A DNA stretch of 64,000 nt from JANQIO01 sp043585095. GTDB taxonomy: Bacteria > Pseudomonadota > Gammaproteobacteria > Pseudomonadales > Halieaceae. Every line of letters begins with the position of its first letter. The first letter of the stretch is position 1. Below are positions 17,165 through 26,028 of this stretch, one piece after another. The translations under genes and the position numbers were made by a program. Below the pieces are notes generated by a model that was not told the DNA's origin, did not search any database, and saw nothing but the letters and a program-made list of their open reading frames with translations. The stretch covers positions 992,001-1,056,000 of the forward strand of contig CP121321.1 of assembly GCA_043585095.1 (NCBI GenBank), written 5' to 3'.

Positions 17165-17566
17165 ATGAACGAGTTAGTAGCAAGAATTGAGAAACCCGAA
17201 CTGTGTTACGTGTTTGCGGACAACGCCCTGCGGCGTGGCCGTAACGATCTGGTGTTGCAAGCCTATCGGCGTGCGGTCGACCTGCGTGCTGAAACTCACG
17301 ACAACGTGACTGAAGAAGAGCGTCTGGTGCTGAAAGCCTTATACGCCTACGAGGAAGCCTTGTCTTTTGGTGAGCGCAGGCGAAAGCGTGCCACTGGCAC
17401 CTGGCAAATGGTAAAGAAAGAAGGAATCCTGCCGACGCTCAAGAAGCGTTTAAATAGCCGCTCTATCGATGAAGTGGACGAAAAGCTTGAGCGGATGGAA
17501 ATGGGCGATTACAGCTTTCGAGCAGTCGCTAAAGCCATCGGGCTTGATGTTCAAGACGCAGCATAG
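17165..17566 (+). CDS. Small conserved-looking hypothetical protein
   Basis: A 133-residue soluble, helical, highly charged protein with no signal peptide or membrane segment. I do not recognise a family. It has AGGAG 9 nt before ATG 17165 and its own rho-independent terminator, so it is very likely a real single-gene unit. The middle (TEEERLVLKALYAYEEALSF) looks like a TPR-like helix pair. The second half is basic, with KKRLNSRSIDEVDEKLERME. Function unknown. Confidence 0.75.
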   Translation: MNELVARIEKPELCYVFADNALRRGRNDLVLQAYRRAVDLRAETHDNVTEEERLVLKALYAYEEALSFGERRRKRATGTWQMVKKEGILPTLKKRLNSRSIDEVDEKLERMEMGDYSFRAVAKAIGLDVQDAA

Positions 17567-17615
17567 GCGCCCCAGATACTAGATAGGCCCCTGTAGTACT
17601 CCTAACCCTACTTTG

Positions 17616-17644
17616 CCCGGCTGTTGTCTCGCCGGGGTTTTTTT
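17616..17644 (+). terminator. Rho-independent terminator
   Basis: CCCGGC (17616-17621) pairs with GCCGGG (17631-17636), followed by a T run (17638-17644), about 50 bp after the stop of the 133-residue protein gene. Confidence 0.8.
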
Positions 17645-17650
17645 GGAGAA

Positions 17651-18742
17651 CTACAACGCCAAGATGCCGATTGGACGCTTAAGCGTTGTGGTTTCGTTAA
17701 TGTAGGTCGGGCTTGCCTTACCTGTAACTGTGCCGGGTGCGCTCGTGGTTGGCTTAAACCGAAGAATGGCGCCCGGTGATGTCGCGAGTTTGCGGTTGAA
17801 CGCTACGGTAAACAGCAGACCGTTTCCTCCAAAGGTTAAACCGCCGGCCGACTTGTCGCTGGGCAGCGTCCCCGTGTAGTCGGTTGAGAACACGGCCTTA
17901 AGTGCGCCATTCCTTTTGTAGCGGCGAACGCCGCCGAGGAAATCGCTGACGAAGAGGTCGCAAGTTCCCGCTGCGGCATTTTCAAAACCCGCTGCGGCGC
18001 TGTTAAAACCCGCTGCGGCGCTGTTACAAGAGGGGCCGAAAACGACACCGAGAAGACTGACGCCGCCCGAGCCGTCGGGGAGGGCATCAGGCTGTTCGAT
18101 AAACACCGAGGCTTTTCCGGTGTTTATGTCCAAGCGCAAAACCTCACTGGGCAATCCCGGATAGCTAATGTTGCCGTCCGCAGTAGCGACCGAGCCCTGG
18201 GTGCTGACATACAGCGCCCCGTCCGGGCCAAAGGCCATGCCGGTGGGTCCGTTGATCCCGCCCGGTGCCGCTGTGCCCTTCGCGAAAACGTCTACGAATG
18301 CGCCGCTGTCGCCGTCGAAGCGGAGAATCATGTCGCTACGGAAACTGGCCACATATAAAAGACCATCGGGACCGAAGGTAATGCCGTAAGGACGCCGCAT
18401 GCCGTTGCCTTCGGCAAAGCGGCCCAGGAACGTTCCCGTATTTGGGTCGAAGCGCAGCACGGCGGAGTCTCGCTCCGAGACGCCGCTTGAGACATAAAGC
18501 ATGCCGTCTGGGCCTATGACCATGGAGTCTGGATGGTCTAGTCCGCCCACACCCGGGGCCACCAGCTCTCCAAGGTAGCGGCCACTGTGCTGGGTGTAGG
18601 CAACAATGTTGTTGCCGCTGCTATTGGCAACCAGCAGACGAGCCTCGTCGGCCCAAGCGTGCTGTGTCAGCCCGGCCAGCAGAGCAGCGCTGCTGAGCAG
18701 AATAGTAAAAAAGCGCTTGCGCGCCAGTTTCTCCAATCTCAA
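17651..18742 (-). CDS. Secreted NHL/SMP-30-like beta-propeller protein
   Basis: A 363-residue protein with a signal peptide (ILLSSAALLAGLTQHAWA, cut near residue 31). Repeated blade motifs follow, of the form FGPDG-LYV-S and VLRFD (GPDGMLYVSSG, GPDGLLYVASF, GPDGALYVSTQ), typical of NHL / six-bladed propellers such as Vgb and SMP-30 relatives. Around residues 235-262 a blade loop carries a tandem 7-residue repeat (NSAAAGF three times, last copies degenerate) flanked by two cysteines. No catalytic residues can be assigned; it may bind a ligand or partner in the periplasm or outside the cell. Upstream lies a 17-bp tandem repeat. Confidence 0.8.
   Translation of the reverse strand: MRLEKLARKRFFTILLSSAALLAGLTQHAWADEARLLVANSSGNNIVAYTQHSGRYLGELVAPGVGGLDHPDSMVIGPDGMLYVSSGVSERDSAVLRFDPNTGTFLGRFAEGNGMRRPYGITFGPDGLLYVASFRSDMILRFDGDSGAFVDVFAKGTAAPGGINGPTGMAFGPDGALYVSTQGSVATADGNISYPGLPSEVLRLDINTGKASVFIEQPDALPDGSGGVSLLGVVFGPSCNSAAAGFNSAAAGFENAAAGTCDLFVSDFLGGVRRYKRNGALKAVFSTDYTGTLPSDKSAGGLTFGGNGLLFTVAFNRKLATSPGAILRFKPTTSAPGTVTGKASPTYINETTTLKRPIGILAL
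17967..18029 (-). repeat. Three tandem 21-bp units inside the propeller gene
   Basis: Units at 17967-17987, 17988-18008 and 18009-18029 encode the NSAAAGF-type heptapeptide repeats. The last two units differ by one base, which points to recent duplication; the first differs more. Confidence 0.85.
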
Positions 18743-18801
18743 GATAATTTGTCCTTTGTGCCTTTTTTCCGGCTCTTCATCCAGGTCTGTCAGGGACCTG
18801 G

Positions 18802-18869
18802 CTGTTTACAGGCTCAGGCTGTTTACAGGCTCAGGCTGTTTACAGGCTCAGGCTGTTCATAGGCTCAGG
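18802..18869. repeat. Four tandem 17-bp repeats upstream of the propeller gene
   Basis: The unit CTGTTTACAGGCTCAGG is repeated exactly three times (18802-18852), plus one copy with two changes (18853-18869). The array ends exactly at the stop codon of the TauE-family gene and lies 60 bp before the start of the propeller gene, so it sits in its leader or promoter region. Confidence 0.92.
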
Positions 18870-19634
18870 CTATCCCAGCACCATTTTGATCACGCCGACA
18901 AGACTCACTACCAATAAGCCTGCGCCCACCACCCGAAAAAAAAGTACGTTACTGCGATTTCGTAAGGTGTAGCGGTGAAAGCGCAGCCCTAGGATATGCC
19001 CCAGTCCCGCGCAGGGAAGCAACCAAAGATGGTGCTTCCACTGCATATCCACGCCCACTGCCAAAAAGGCGATCAGCTTGACGCCAACCAGCACAAACCA
19101 CAGCACAAACAGACTGTCGCGTATTTGCTCTGGCGGCATGCGGTTGGCGGCAATGGGGACCACCAGGGGCGCTGCCACCAGAGAGGTTCCACTGACGTAG
19201 CCGCCCAGTGCCATTAAAGCTGTTTCAACCCGGGGGCTATTGCTACGGATAGGCCTGTTGATAATGTAGCTAATGCCATACACCGTCACCAGTACGAAGA
19301 TAAAGCCGGTCACCACGTCCCCAGGCAGCGTAATGACACCGAGCACGCCGATCAGCTTGGGAATGGCCATCACTGACAGAGCCCATTTCACAAAGGGCCA
19401 GTTGACAGAGGTCGGGCTGTCCGCATCTCGATGGTTTTGCCATACGGTCAGCGAGGAGAAGATCAGCAAGTGCACCGCGATCAGCGGCAGAAAGACTAGT
19501 GGCTCATCCAGAATAAGCAGTAGGAAGGGCAGCGTGAGTACCGCGCCACCAAAGCCCAGCCCAGAGCGCACGAAGCCGCCCCACACAAACAGGATTCCGA
19601 TCAGTGCCAGCTGCCAGAGCGGGAGGGACTCCAT
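18870..19634 (-). CDS. TauE/SafE-family permease
   Basis: A 254-residue inner-membrane protein with about eight hydrophobic segments. The N-terminal half carries GGFVRSGLGFGGAVLTLPFLL and the C-terminal half has the family's second repeat (ALGGYVSGTSLVAAPLVVPI). TauE/SafE proteins export sulfite, sulfoacetate or other small organic anions; the substrate here cannot be decided. The stop codon abuts the 17-bp tandem repeat. The MAPEG gene lies 16 bp upstream on the same strand and may be co-transcribed. Confidence 0.9.
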   Translation of the reverse strand: MESLPLWQLALIGILFVWGGFVRSGLGFGGAVLTLPFLLLILDEPLVFLPLIAVHLLIFSSLTVWQNHRDADSPTSVNWPFVKWALSVMAIPKLIGVLGVITLPGDVVTGFIFVLVTVYGISYIINRPIRSNSPRVETALMALGGYVSGTSLVAAPLVVPIAANRMPPEQIRDSLFVLWFVLVGVKLIAFLAVGVDMQWKHHLWLLPCAGLGHILGLRFHRYTLRNRSNVLFFRVVGAGLLVVSLVGVIKMVLG

Positions 19635-19650
19635 TTAAAACCGCCGGGAT

Positions 19651-20055
19651 TTAGCTCAATGCCGCAACCAGCAGCCACCCGCTGCTTACAAGGTAGACCA
19701 GAAATGTCAGTACCATGCCAATCGGTCGGCCAATAAAGGGGCCTGCGCCCGATAGGCCGAGGTAGTGCGCCAGGCGGCCTATTACTAACGCCGCGCCCAC
19801 ACAATGCAGCCAAATGTCAGCAGCGCCAGTAAGCTCCATGGCAACGATAAGCAGCGCAGCTAAAGGTGCGGTTTCGACAAAGTTGGCCTGACTGCGAATC
19901 AGGCGCAGCATTTTCTTGTCGCCGCCGTCGCCGAGATCAATTTTGTTCTTTACGCGGTACAACCCAACGCGGAGCGTAAAGGGCACCATCATCAGCCCCA
20001 ATATCGCGAGATACAGCGGGCTAATACTTAGCAAGGTAATTGACGGCAGTTCCAT
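19651..20055 (-). CDS. MAPEG-family membrane protein
   Basis: A 134-residue, four-helix membrane protein of the MAPEG superfamily (relatives of microsomal glutathione transferase). RVKNKIDLGDGG and RLIRSQANFVETAPLAALLI form the conserved glutathione/loop region, and AHYLGLSG lies in the third part. ATG 20055 (MELPSITLL) has AGGAG upstream on its strand; the longer frame to 20103 is less likely. It lies in front of the TauE-like gene. Possible glutathione-linked detoxification; enzymatic activity is not proven for most bacterial members. Confidence 0.88.
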   Translation of the reverse strand: MELPSITLLSISPLYLAILGLMMVPFTLRVGLYRVKNKIDLGDGGDKKMLRLIRSQANFVETAPLAALLIVAMELTGAADIWLHCVGAALVIGRLAHYLGLSGAGPFIGRPIGMVLTFLVYLVSSGWLLVAALS

Positions 20056-20222
20056 ATATGGCTCCTGAGTTAAACCGTGTTTTGGTTTTGTAACGGAACG
20101 CACTATACGTCGATTTCGCTTTTGATCAATCTGTGTAGACTTAGTGGTCCGGCGGCGGCTGAACCCTTCGTTCGCGCCGTGACCCTATAACGAAAAGAGA
20201 TAAAACCGCAGAGGGAAAGATC

Positions 20223-22094
20223 ATGGCCAAACCGATCTGGGATACGCTCGTTCACGGCGCCTTGGTGTTCGACGGGCACGGTGGTGCTCCGCAGCACGTT
20301 GACGTGGCCGTCAAGGACGGCAGCATTGTCGCCAAAGGATCAGTACTGCCCCAGGAACTGGCGGCGGAGGTCGTCGACGGCAGCGGGCAATGGTTGATGC
20401 CGGGCTTGCTGGATATCCACACGCACCTCGATCTGGAAGTTGACCTCGATCCAGGGCTGCCGGAAGCCGTGCGCCACGGCACCACCACTGTGTTGGTGGG
20501 TAACTGTAGCCTGGGGACCTGCTTCGGTACGCAGCGCAGTGAAGGGCAGGATCCCATCGTGGATTGTTTTACGCGCGTGGAAAACATTCCCAAGAAAGTG
20601 CTCAGTAAATGCGTCGATGCGGTGCATTGGTCTGATACCGGTGAATATATGGATCACTTTTCGGACATTCCCCTGGGTCCGAATGTGGCGGCCTTCCTAC
20701 CGCACAGCATGTTGCGCATCGAAGTGATGGGATTGGAAGCTTCGGTCAGTCGAGCTCCGACTGACGCAGAAATGGATCGCATGTGTGAGCTACTGGAGAA
20801 GGCACTGGACGAGGGCTATATAGGACTCTCCACCGACGGCCTGCCGTTCCACTATCTCTCTAACGATCCGAATACTGACAAGCGCATCCCCACGCAATTT
20901 GCCTCATATGGCGAGATGAAGCGGCTGCTGCAGGTCGTGCGAGAGCGCGGCAAGGTCTGGCAAACGACACCTATCATTGAGAACCGGCTGCTGGCATTTA
21001 AATACTTTGCTTTGACCAGTGGTCGTCTGCATGGCAAGCCCCTGAAGACATCGGCGTTGGCAGCGCTGGACTTTGCCATGCTGGCAGGCAAGAGCAATCC
21101 GTTCCTGGGTTTCGCTAAGCTGATGAATACGCGTTTCTTTGACGGCAACATCCATTTTCAGGCGCTGGGTACCAATTTCCGTATTTGGAGTGACGGCGTG
21201 GTGAGCCCGCTGTTTGAGGAGATGCCATCCACCTGCAAGCTCATCGCCAAAGAATATGACGACCGTGAAGGGCGGCTGGCGTTGCTTAACGACCCGGAGT
21301 GGATCGCGCAGTTCCGAGCAGACTGGTATCACGGACGCCAGGGGTTCAATTGGGCAACCATCAAAGCCAAACTGGGCGCTCCCGACAGCATGGTGATTCG
21401 CGATCTGGACAAAATGACCTTTGATGGCGCGCCAGTGAAAGACTGGGATGGCGACACGCTGCAGCAGGTGTTTGATCGTCTTGCGCGCTATCAGAATGGC
21501 GATAAGTCGCAGGCTCGCTCTGACGATGAAACAGTCGCTTTTGATGCCTTCCCGCGGCCCGTTGGCGACGATGCGGACTTCTTTATGCATCTATTACGTG
21601 AATATGATCGCGGCTTCCGATTCTGGGTGGATCAAGGCAATGTCGCCAATGAGCGCACTCTGGATCTGTTGCTGGACGAGAACGCTCTGCCTGGATTCAA
21701 CGACTCCGGCGCGCACATCACCAATATGGCATTTTTTGATGGCAATCTGGGCAGCCTGAAACGCGCTCAGGAAAAGGATCTGGAGACTGTCTCCCTGATG
21801 GTGCGGCGCATGACGTCTGAACCCGCTGCGTTTTTCGGTTTGGATGTCGGCAGTCTGGATATCGGTGCGCAGGCTGATATGGTCTTGATTGATCCGCAGG
21901 CGCTGGCGCATTACGAGTGTGATCCGAATCGCCAGCTTGTGCATCGCGAACTCTTCGATCATGCGCAAATGGTCAACCGCTCGGACGGTGTGGTCACCCA
22001 AGTTCTGATTAAAGGACAGCCGGTTTGGAACGGCACGGAATTTACTGACCACCTGGGCAGTCAGACCCTGGGCCGTGCCTTGCGCGCTGCCTGA
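20223..22094 (+). CDS. D-aminoacylase-like amidohydrolase
   Basis: A 623-residue member of the amidohydrolase superfamily, closest in layout to N-acyl-D-amino-acid deacylases. The N-terminal metal site HTHLD follows GLLDI (~residues 63-71). The mid-protein barrel strands are long, and near residue 500 GFNDSGAHITNM contributes the conserved Asp/His. A composite beta-domain at the end has the family's PAAFFGL and GAQADMVLIDPQ motifs. It should hydrolyse an amide or cyclic amide with one or two metal ions; the substrate is unknown. AGGGA before ATG 20223 supports the start. The following retropepsin gene is on the same strand. Confidence 0.88.
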   Translation: MAKPIWDTLVHGALVFDGHGGAPQHVDVAVKDGSIVAKGSVLPQELAAEVVDGSGQWLMPGLLDIHTHLDLEVDLDPGLPEAVRHGTTTVLVGNCSLGTCFGTQRSEGQDPIVDCFTRVENIPKKVLSKCVDAVHWSDTGEYMDHFSDIPLGPNVAAFLPHSMLRIEVMGLEASVSRAPTDAEMDRMCELLEKALDEGYIGLSTDGLPFHYLSNDPNTDKRIPTQFASYGEMKRLLQVVRERGKVWQTTPIIENRLLAFKYFALTSGRLHGKPLKTSALAALDFAMLAGKSNPFLGFAKLMNTRFFDGNIHFQALGTNFRIWSDGVVSPLFEEMPSTCKLIAKEYDDREGRLALLNDPEWIAQFRADWYHGRQGFNWATIKAKLGAPDSMVIRDLDKMTFDGAPVKDWDGDTLQQVFDRLARYQNGDKSQARSDDETVAFDAFPRPVGDDADFFMHLLREYDRGFRFWVDQGNVANERTLDLLLDENALPGFNDSGAHITNMAFFDGNLGSLKRAQEKDLETVSLMVRRMTSEPAAFFGLDVGSLDIGAQADMVLIDPQALAHYECDPNRQLVHRELFDHAQMVNRSDGVVTQVLIKGQPVWNGTEFTDHLGSQTLGRALRAA

Positions 22095-22210
22095 TGGCTT
22101 GAGGGCGCATAGACTGGGGCTGTGATAGCCGCGGCATCGTGACGCCGCCGGCCACGCGATTGGCGTCACCGGGCATGGGGTGGCGAGAGGCTCTGCGCGA
22201 CGATACGCGC

Positions 22211-22909
22211 ATGAGCAATTACCTGTTTCAAAGCCACCGCGGTCACGTTTTAGTCAACGTGGAAGGGGCATCCTTTCTCCTGGATACCGGGACGCCAGTT
22301 AGCGTGGCTGACGCGCCGATCCGTATCGCTGGTACCACCTTCACTGCGGAATCCGCCTACCTGGGTATCGACGGTAAGATTCTGTCTGCCCAGCTTGGGG
22401 TGGCGGTAGACGGTTTGATTGGAACGGATATTCTGCGCGAGTTTAATTTTGCGGTTTACGCCCGTGAAGGCATTGTGCAGTTCAGTCAGCTGCCGGCGGC
22501 GGGTGAGATCGTCATACCGGTTGCTGAACACGCGGGAGTACCTGTTATTTCGGTGCAGGTGAATGGTCGCATTCATCGACTTTTGCTGGATACTGGCTCT
22601 GCGCTTTCCTTGCTGCTGCCCACGTGGTTGCAAGGCGAATCTGCTCAAGGCACCACTAAAGGCTGGTATCCGTTGGTGGGCAGTTATTCGACGCCCTTCT
22701 ACCAGTTAGACACGGTTCTCGGGAGTCGCGCTCAATCGATGCAGTTCGGCCAAGTGCCAGAGCTTTTGCGCGGCGTCATTGTGTCAGCAGGTGTTCAAGG
22801 CCTGATTGGAACCGAATTGCTGCGTTTTTACGGCCTGAATCTGTCGCTGAGCGATCGCGTTATACGTCTAGAGGCCGTCAATAAAGACAGCTATGGCGTG
22901 ACAGGCTAG
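22211..22909 (+). CDS. Double-domain retropepsin-like aspartic protease
   Basis: A ~232-residue protein containing two aspartic-protease half-domains in one chain. LLDTG occurs at Asp25 and LLLDTGS at Asp127. Each is followed about 45-70 residues later by the hydrophobic-hydrophobic-Gly element (LIGTDIL and LIGTELL). Bacterial retropepsin-like proteins are usually single domains that dimerise; here the two halves could form a pepsin-like intramolecular active site. No signal peptide is visible from the chosen ATG (22211). In-frame GTG 22139 and ATG 22175 would extend it, and no start has a clear ribosome-binding site. Substrate unknown. Confidence 0.78.
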   Translation: MSNYLFQSHRGHVLVNVEGASFLLDTGTPVSVADAPIRIAGTTFTAESAYLGIDGKILSAQLGVAVDGLIGTDILREFNFAVYAREGIVQFSQLPAAGEIVIPVAEHAGVPVISVQVNGRIHRLLLDTGSALSLLLPTWLQGESAQGTTKGWYPLVGSYSTPFYQLDTVLGSRAQSMQFGQVPELLRGVIVSAGVQGLIGTELLRFYGLNLSLSDRVIRLEAVNKDSYGVTG

Positions 22910-22973
22910 GCATTCGCTCATCAGTTCCTGCTAATAACTGCCACGCCCCGGCAGAGTCTGTTTTAATACCCTC

Positions 22974-23744
22974 ATGAACTCATTCAAGCTATGGCATGCC
23001 GGAGCAGTGGCGATCAGCGTTGTGTTGCTCGCGCTGGCCTGGACCGGGGCGTTAGACACTATCAGTGATGCCTACGTGAGCGATGCTCTCTTGGATGCGG
23101 GTATCATCTATGGCACGGCGCGAGGCATAAACGCGCTGGTGTCGGCGCTGCAGGGCACTGAATTGGATATGTGGCTGGTGACCTTTTCCATAGGTGAGCT
23201 GCTTGATCCGGTTAACGATGTCATAGAGCGCTTTTCGGGGGTGATGACCATCGCGGTTACCAGCTTGGTTATCCAGCAGCTTCTGTTAACGATCTTTAGC
23301 GACGTCACGTTCTCAGCAGCCCTTACCGCGCTGTGGGCATCTGCACTGATTGCGTATTTTGTCGGCCGTACAACAGGCTTTCCGGCGCTGTGCAGAATAT
23401 TTCTGATCGCTGCCTTCCTTCGCTTTTCGCTCGCTCTGGTAGTGCTCGCGAATCTCTGGGTCGATCAAGCGTTTTTACCTGATGCACAGGGCGACGAGCA
23501 CGCAGTGATGCAGTCTTTTTATGGCGATCTTGAGGAAGTAGACCGCACTGTGCGTGGTGAGGAAGAGCGTAAGCGCAGTGATTTAAGCGGCCAGTTTGAC
23601 GCACTGCAAAGTGAAGTCGACACCTTCGTGTCGGGCACACTGCGCTTGCTTGGCGCGGTACTGTTAAAAAGTGTGCTGTTGCCTTTAGGATTTCTATGGG
23701 CGCTATATAGGCTCTGTCGGCGCATATGGCGACTAGCCCCGTAA
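22974..23744 (+). CDS. Multi-pass membrane protein of unknown function
   Basis: A 256-residue protein with hydrophobic segments near residues 8-26, 90-105, 110-128, 135-160 and 215-240. A charged, probably helical loop rich in Glu and Arg (DLEEVDRTVRGEEERKRSD) lies between the last two. I do not recognise the family. It follows the retropepsin gene by 64 bp on the same strand and may share its transcript; a protease/membrane-substrate link is possible but untested. Confidence 0.75.
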   Translation: MNSFKLWHAGAVAISVVLLALAWTGALDTISDAYVSDALLDAGIIYGTARGINALVSALQGTELDMWLVTFSIGELLDPVNDVIERFSGVMTIAVTSLVIQQLLLTIFSDVTFSAALTALWASALIAYFVGRTTGFPALCRIFLIAAFLRFSLALVVLANLWVDQAFLPDAQGDEHAVMQSFYGDLEEVDRTVRGEEERKRSDLSGQFDALQSEVDTFVSGTLRLLGAVLLKSVLLPLGFLWALYRLCRRIWRLAP

Positions 23745-23774
23745 CTGTGCCGCAGTGCAGTGCAGCTAACCTTG

Positions 23775-24320
23775 TTAGATTTCCCGATGCTCCACGTATA
23801 TTAATTCGCTGGTATCAAAGTCGAGTGACTTTGCTTGTGCGACAAGCGATTCAACTACGGCTTCGTCAAGATCTGGTGAGCGCGCAAGAATCCATAAATA
23901 GCCACGGTTGGGTCCGGCTACCATGGCCCATTGGTAGTCTGGATCTAACGCAATCACGTTGTAACCCCCGTAGAACGGTCCGAAGAACGAAACCTTCAAC
24001 TTATTCCATTGACCGTCTTCGATTGGGTAGGCTTTACCTTCAGCTTGATTCCATTCGCCGTCCTCCGCGCTGTACCCCTTGTTGAGTACATTGATGCCGC
24101 CATCGTCGCGTAGGGTGTAGGTTGCGGTAACGTTGCTGAGGCCACGTTCAAAGGAGTGATCCAGCCGCGCGATTTCGTACCAGGTCCCCAGATACCGCTC
24201 GGGGTCGACGTTCTCTACCGCATCGACGCCGTCGGGCAACCCGGTGCAGCCGCTGAGTAGCGCCATAAAAAACAGTGAAAACAGTAACGCGAGGTTTGGG
24301 CTTTGGTTTGATTTTTTCAT
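23775..24320 (-). CDS. blc: Lipocalin-family outer-membrane lipoprotein (Blc-like)
   Basis: A 181-residue lipocalin. A type II signal peptide ends in the lipobox LLSGC (Cys ~23). The lipocalin GxW motif follows in RYLGTWYEIARLDHSFERGL, then NVTATYTLRDDGGINVLNKG, and the C-terminal WILARSPDLDEAVVESLVAQ. These are the features of bacterial lipocalin Blc, a lipid or fatty-acid carrier anchored in the outer membrane. ATG 24320 starts MKKSNQSPN; the frame continues upstream without conserved sequence. It is divergent from the MATE gene. Confidence 0.93.
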   Translation of the reverse strand: MKKSNQSPNLALLFSLFFMALLSGCTGLPDGVDAVENVDPERYLGTWYEIARLDHSFERGLSNVTATYTLRDDGGINVLNKGYSAEDGEWNQAEGKAYPIEDGQWNKLKVSFFGPFYGGYNVIALDPDYQWAMVAGPNRGYLWILARSPDLDEAVVESLVAQAKSLDFDTSELIYVEHREI

Positions 24321-24401
24321 TGTGGGAATAGTGCACGCTCTGCGTGCTGATGTCATCTCCGCGGTGATAGACTTGCCGCCCTTTTTCTCTTGGCCCGCCC
24401 G

Positions 24402-25799
24402 ATGACGGCAAACTCTAACGCCATGCTTTCGGCCAAGGCCGGAACTCGCAGCACCACGCGGGAGCTGCTGGACATTGCGCTGCCCATGGTGGTCTCGCAA
24501 GGGTCCTTCGCGGTCATGGTGTTCTGTGACCGGCTGTTCCTGTCGCTACTCGGCCCGGAGTATATGGCGGCGGCGATGGCGGGCGGTGTTTCAGCATTTT
24601 TCACCTGCGCGCTTTTCACTGGCACCCTGAGCTATGCGAATGCGCTGACTGCCCAATATTACGGTAAAGGTGATCGCCAGAAATGCCCACGTGTGGTGTT
24701 TCATGGTTGGCTGATGGCTTTTGCAGCATTACCTATCATTCTCATGGCGGCTACGGGGGTTTACTGGCTGTTCGGCAGGGTAGGGCACGAAGAGACTCAG
24801 CTTGTACTAGAACGCAGCTACTATCAGGTGCTTATCACTGGTTGTATCTTTCTGTTGCTGAAGACGGTGATAGGCTCCTACTTCGCGGGTATTGGCCAAA
24901 CTCGCGTTGTAATGGTTGCTGACGTCGCGGGGGTGTGTCTCAATATTCCGCTGTCCTATGTTTTGATCTTCGGCCGCCTGGGCTTTCCGGAGCTGGGTAT
25001 GGCAGGCGCTGCCTGGGGTACGGTTATCGCCTCGGCTTTCACCCTGGGAATATTCCTGCTGTTTTTCCTGAGTCGCCAGCATCGCGCGCAATATGCCGTG
25101 CAATCGGCGTTTCGTTTCGATGGTGGCTTGCTGCAGCGCTATCTGCGCCTGGGTCTGCCTTCAGGTTTCGAGATGTTTATGAACATCGCGACCTTTAACC
25201 TGTTCCTGCTCATGTTTCAGTCCTACGGCGTGGCGGCAGGTGCAGCAGCGGCCATCGTTTTCAATTGGGACATGATGGCATTTGTGCCCATGATTGGATT
25301 ACATATCGGCGTGATCAGTTTGATCGGGCGTTACGTCGGTGCGGGCGATATGAGCCGTGCCAACGCCGTTATCGCCGCAGGGTTTCGTGTTGCCTGCACC
25401 TATACCGGGATACTGGGCGTGCTGTTCGTTGTGTTTCGCAAACCCTTACTGGCGGTTTTCGCCCAGGCAGATGCTGATTACGCTGAAATACTCGAGTTGG
25501 GCAGTTTCATGATGGTGGGGCTGGCCTGCTATGTATTGGCGGACGCGACCGTTCTTATCGCTGGCGGCGCGCTGCGTGGTGCCGGAGATACACGCTGGAT
25601 GATGACCGTTTCGATCACGCTGCATTGGCTGATGGTTGTCGCCCAGTACTACATCATAATGGTCTACGATTTGGGCCCGCGTCTGTCCTGGGTGGCCTTT
25701 GTCGCCATGATTATCATTCTGGCGCTTTTCTACCTGGGCCGCCTGCTGAGCGGCGTCTGGCGTCAGCCCGAGCGCTTGGCGCGGGTTATGGCGGAGTAG
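24402..25799 (+). CDS. MATE-family efflux transporter
   Basis: A ~465-residue membrane protein with twelve predicted helices in two halves, characteristic of MATE (NorM/DinF) exporters. The first helix carries DIALPMVVSQGSFAVMVFCD. Later elements include AAMAGGVSAFFTCALFTGTL, RLGFPELGMAGAAWGTVIAS and GALRGAGDTRWMM. It should expel cationic drugs or metabolites using H+ or Na+. ATG 24402 is chosen; TTG 24390 and ATG 24423 are alternatives. It lies upstream of the bacteriocin-like locus on the same strand, but 230 bp away, so a link is weak. Confidence 0.92.
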   Translation: MTANSNAMLSAKAGTRSTTRELLDIALPMVVSQGSFAVMVFCDRLFLSLLGPEYMAAAMAGGVSAFFTCALFTGTLSYANALTAQYYGKGDRQKCPRVVFHGWLMAFAALPIILMAATGVYWLFGRVGHEETQLVLERSYYQVLITGCIFLLLKTVIGSYFAGIGQTRVVMVADVAGVCLNIPLSYVLIFGRLGFPELGMAGAAWGTVIASAFTLGIFLLFFLSRQHRAQYAVQSAFRFDGGLLQRYLRLGLPSGFEMFMNIATFNLFLLMFQSYGVAAGAAAAIVFNWDMMAFVPMIGLHIGVISLIGRYVGAGDMSRANAVIAAGFRVACTYTGILGVLFVVFRKPLLAVFAQADADYAEILELGSFMMVGLACYVLADATVLIAGGALRGAGDTRWMMTVSITLHWLMVVAQYYIIMVYDLGPRLSWVAFVAMIIILALFYLGRLLSGVWRQPERLARVMAE

Positions 25800-26028
25800 T
25801 CTCGCTAAAGTCTCAGGTCTTATAGCTTTTCAGTTAATTTGGGTGTGGAGAACCTGATCGTAAGAGCTGGGTCCAGAGGCCGTTATTGATGAATTTTTCG
25901 CGTCCTGATTTAAAATTCTAGCCTATAGTCTGTATAGCAGCAGGATGCTGTTGAAGCCGTTGCGCAACCGAGCAGAAAGGCTCCACAGCATTATCTGCAT
26001 TTTTCATTCTATGGAAGGAGTGATCACG
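25800..26028. other. AT-rich leader before the bacteriocin-like gene
   Basis: This 229-bp gap is visibly richer in A/T than the flanks, especially around 25860-25930, and must contain the promoter of the bacteriocin-like gene. I could not fix a confident -35/-10 pair and see no terminator for the MATE gene. Confidence 0.4.

Noticed and set aside
20904..22169. Long leftward frames opposite the amidohydrolase gene
   Set aside because: They are mirror frames of a well-supported gene in GC-rich DNA; the products match no family.
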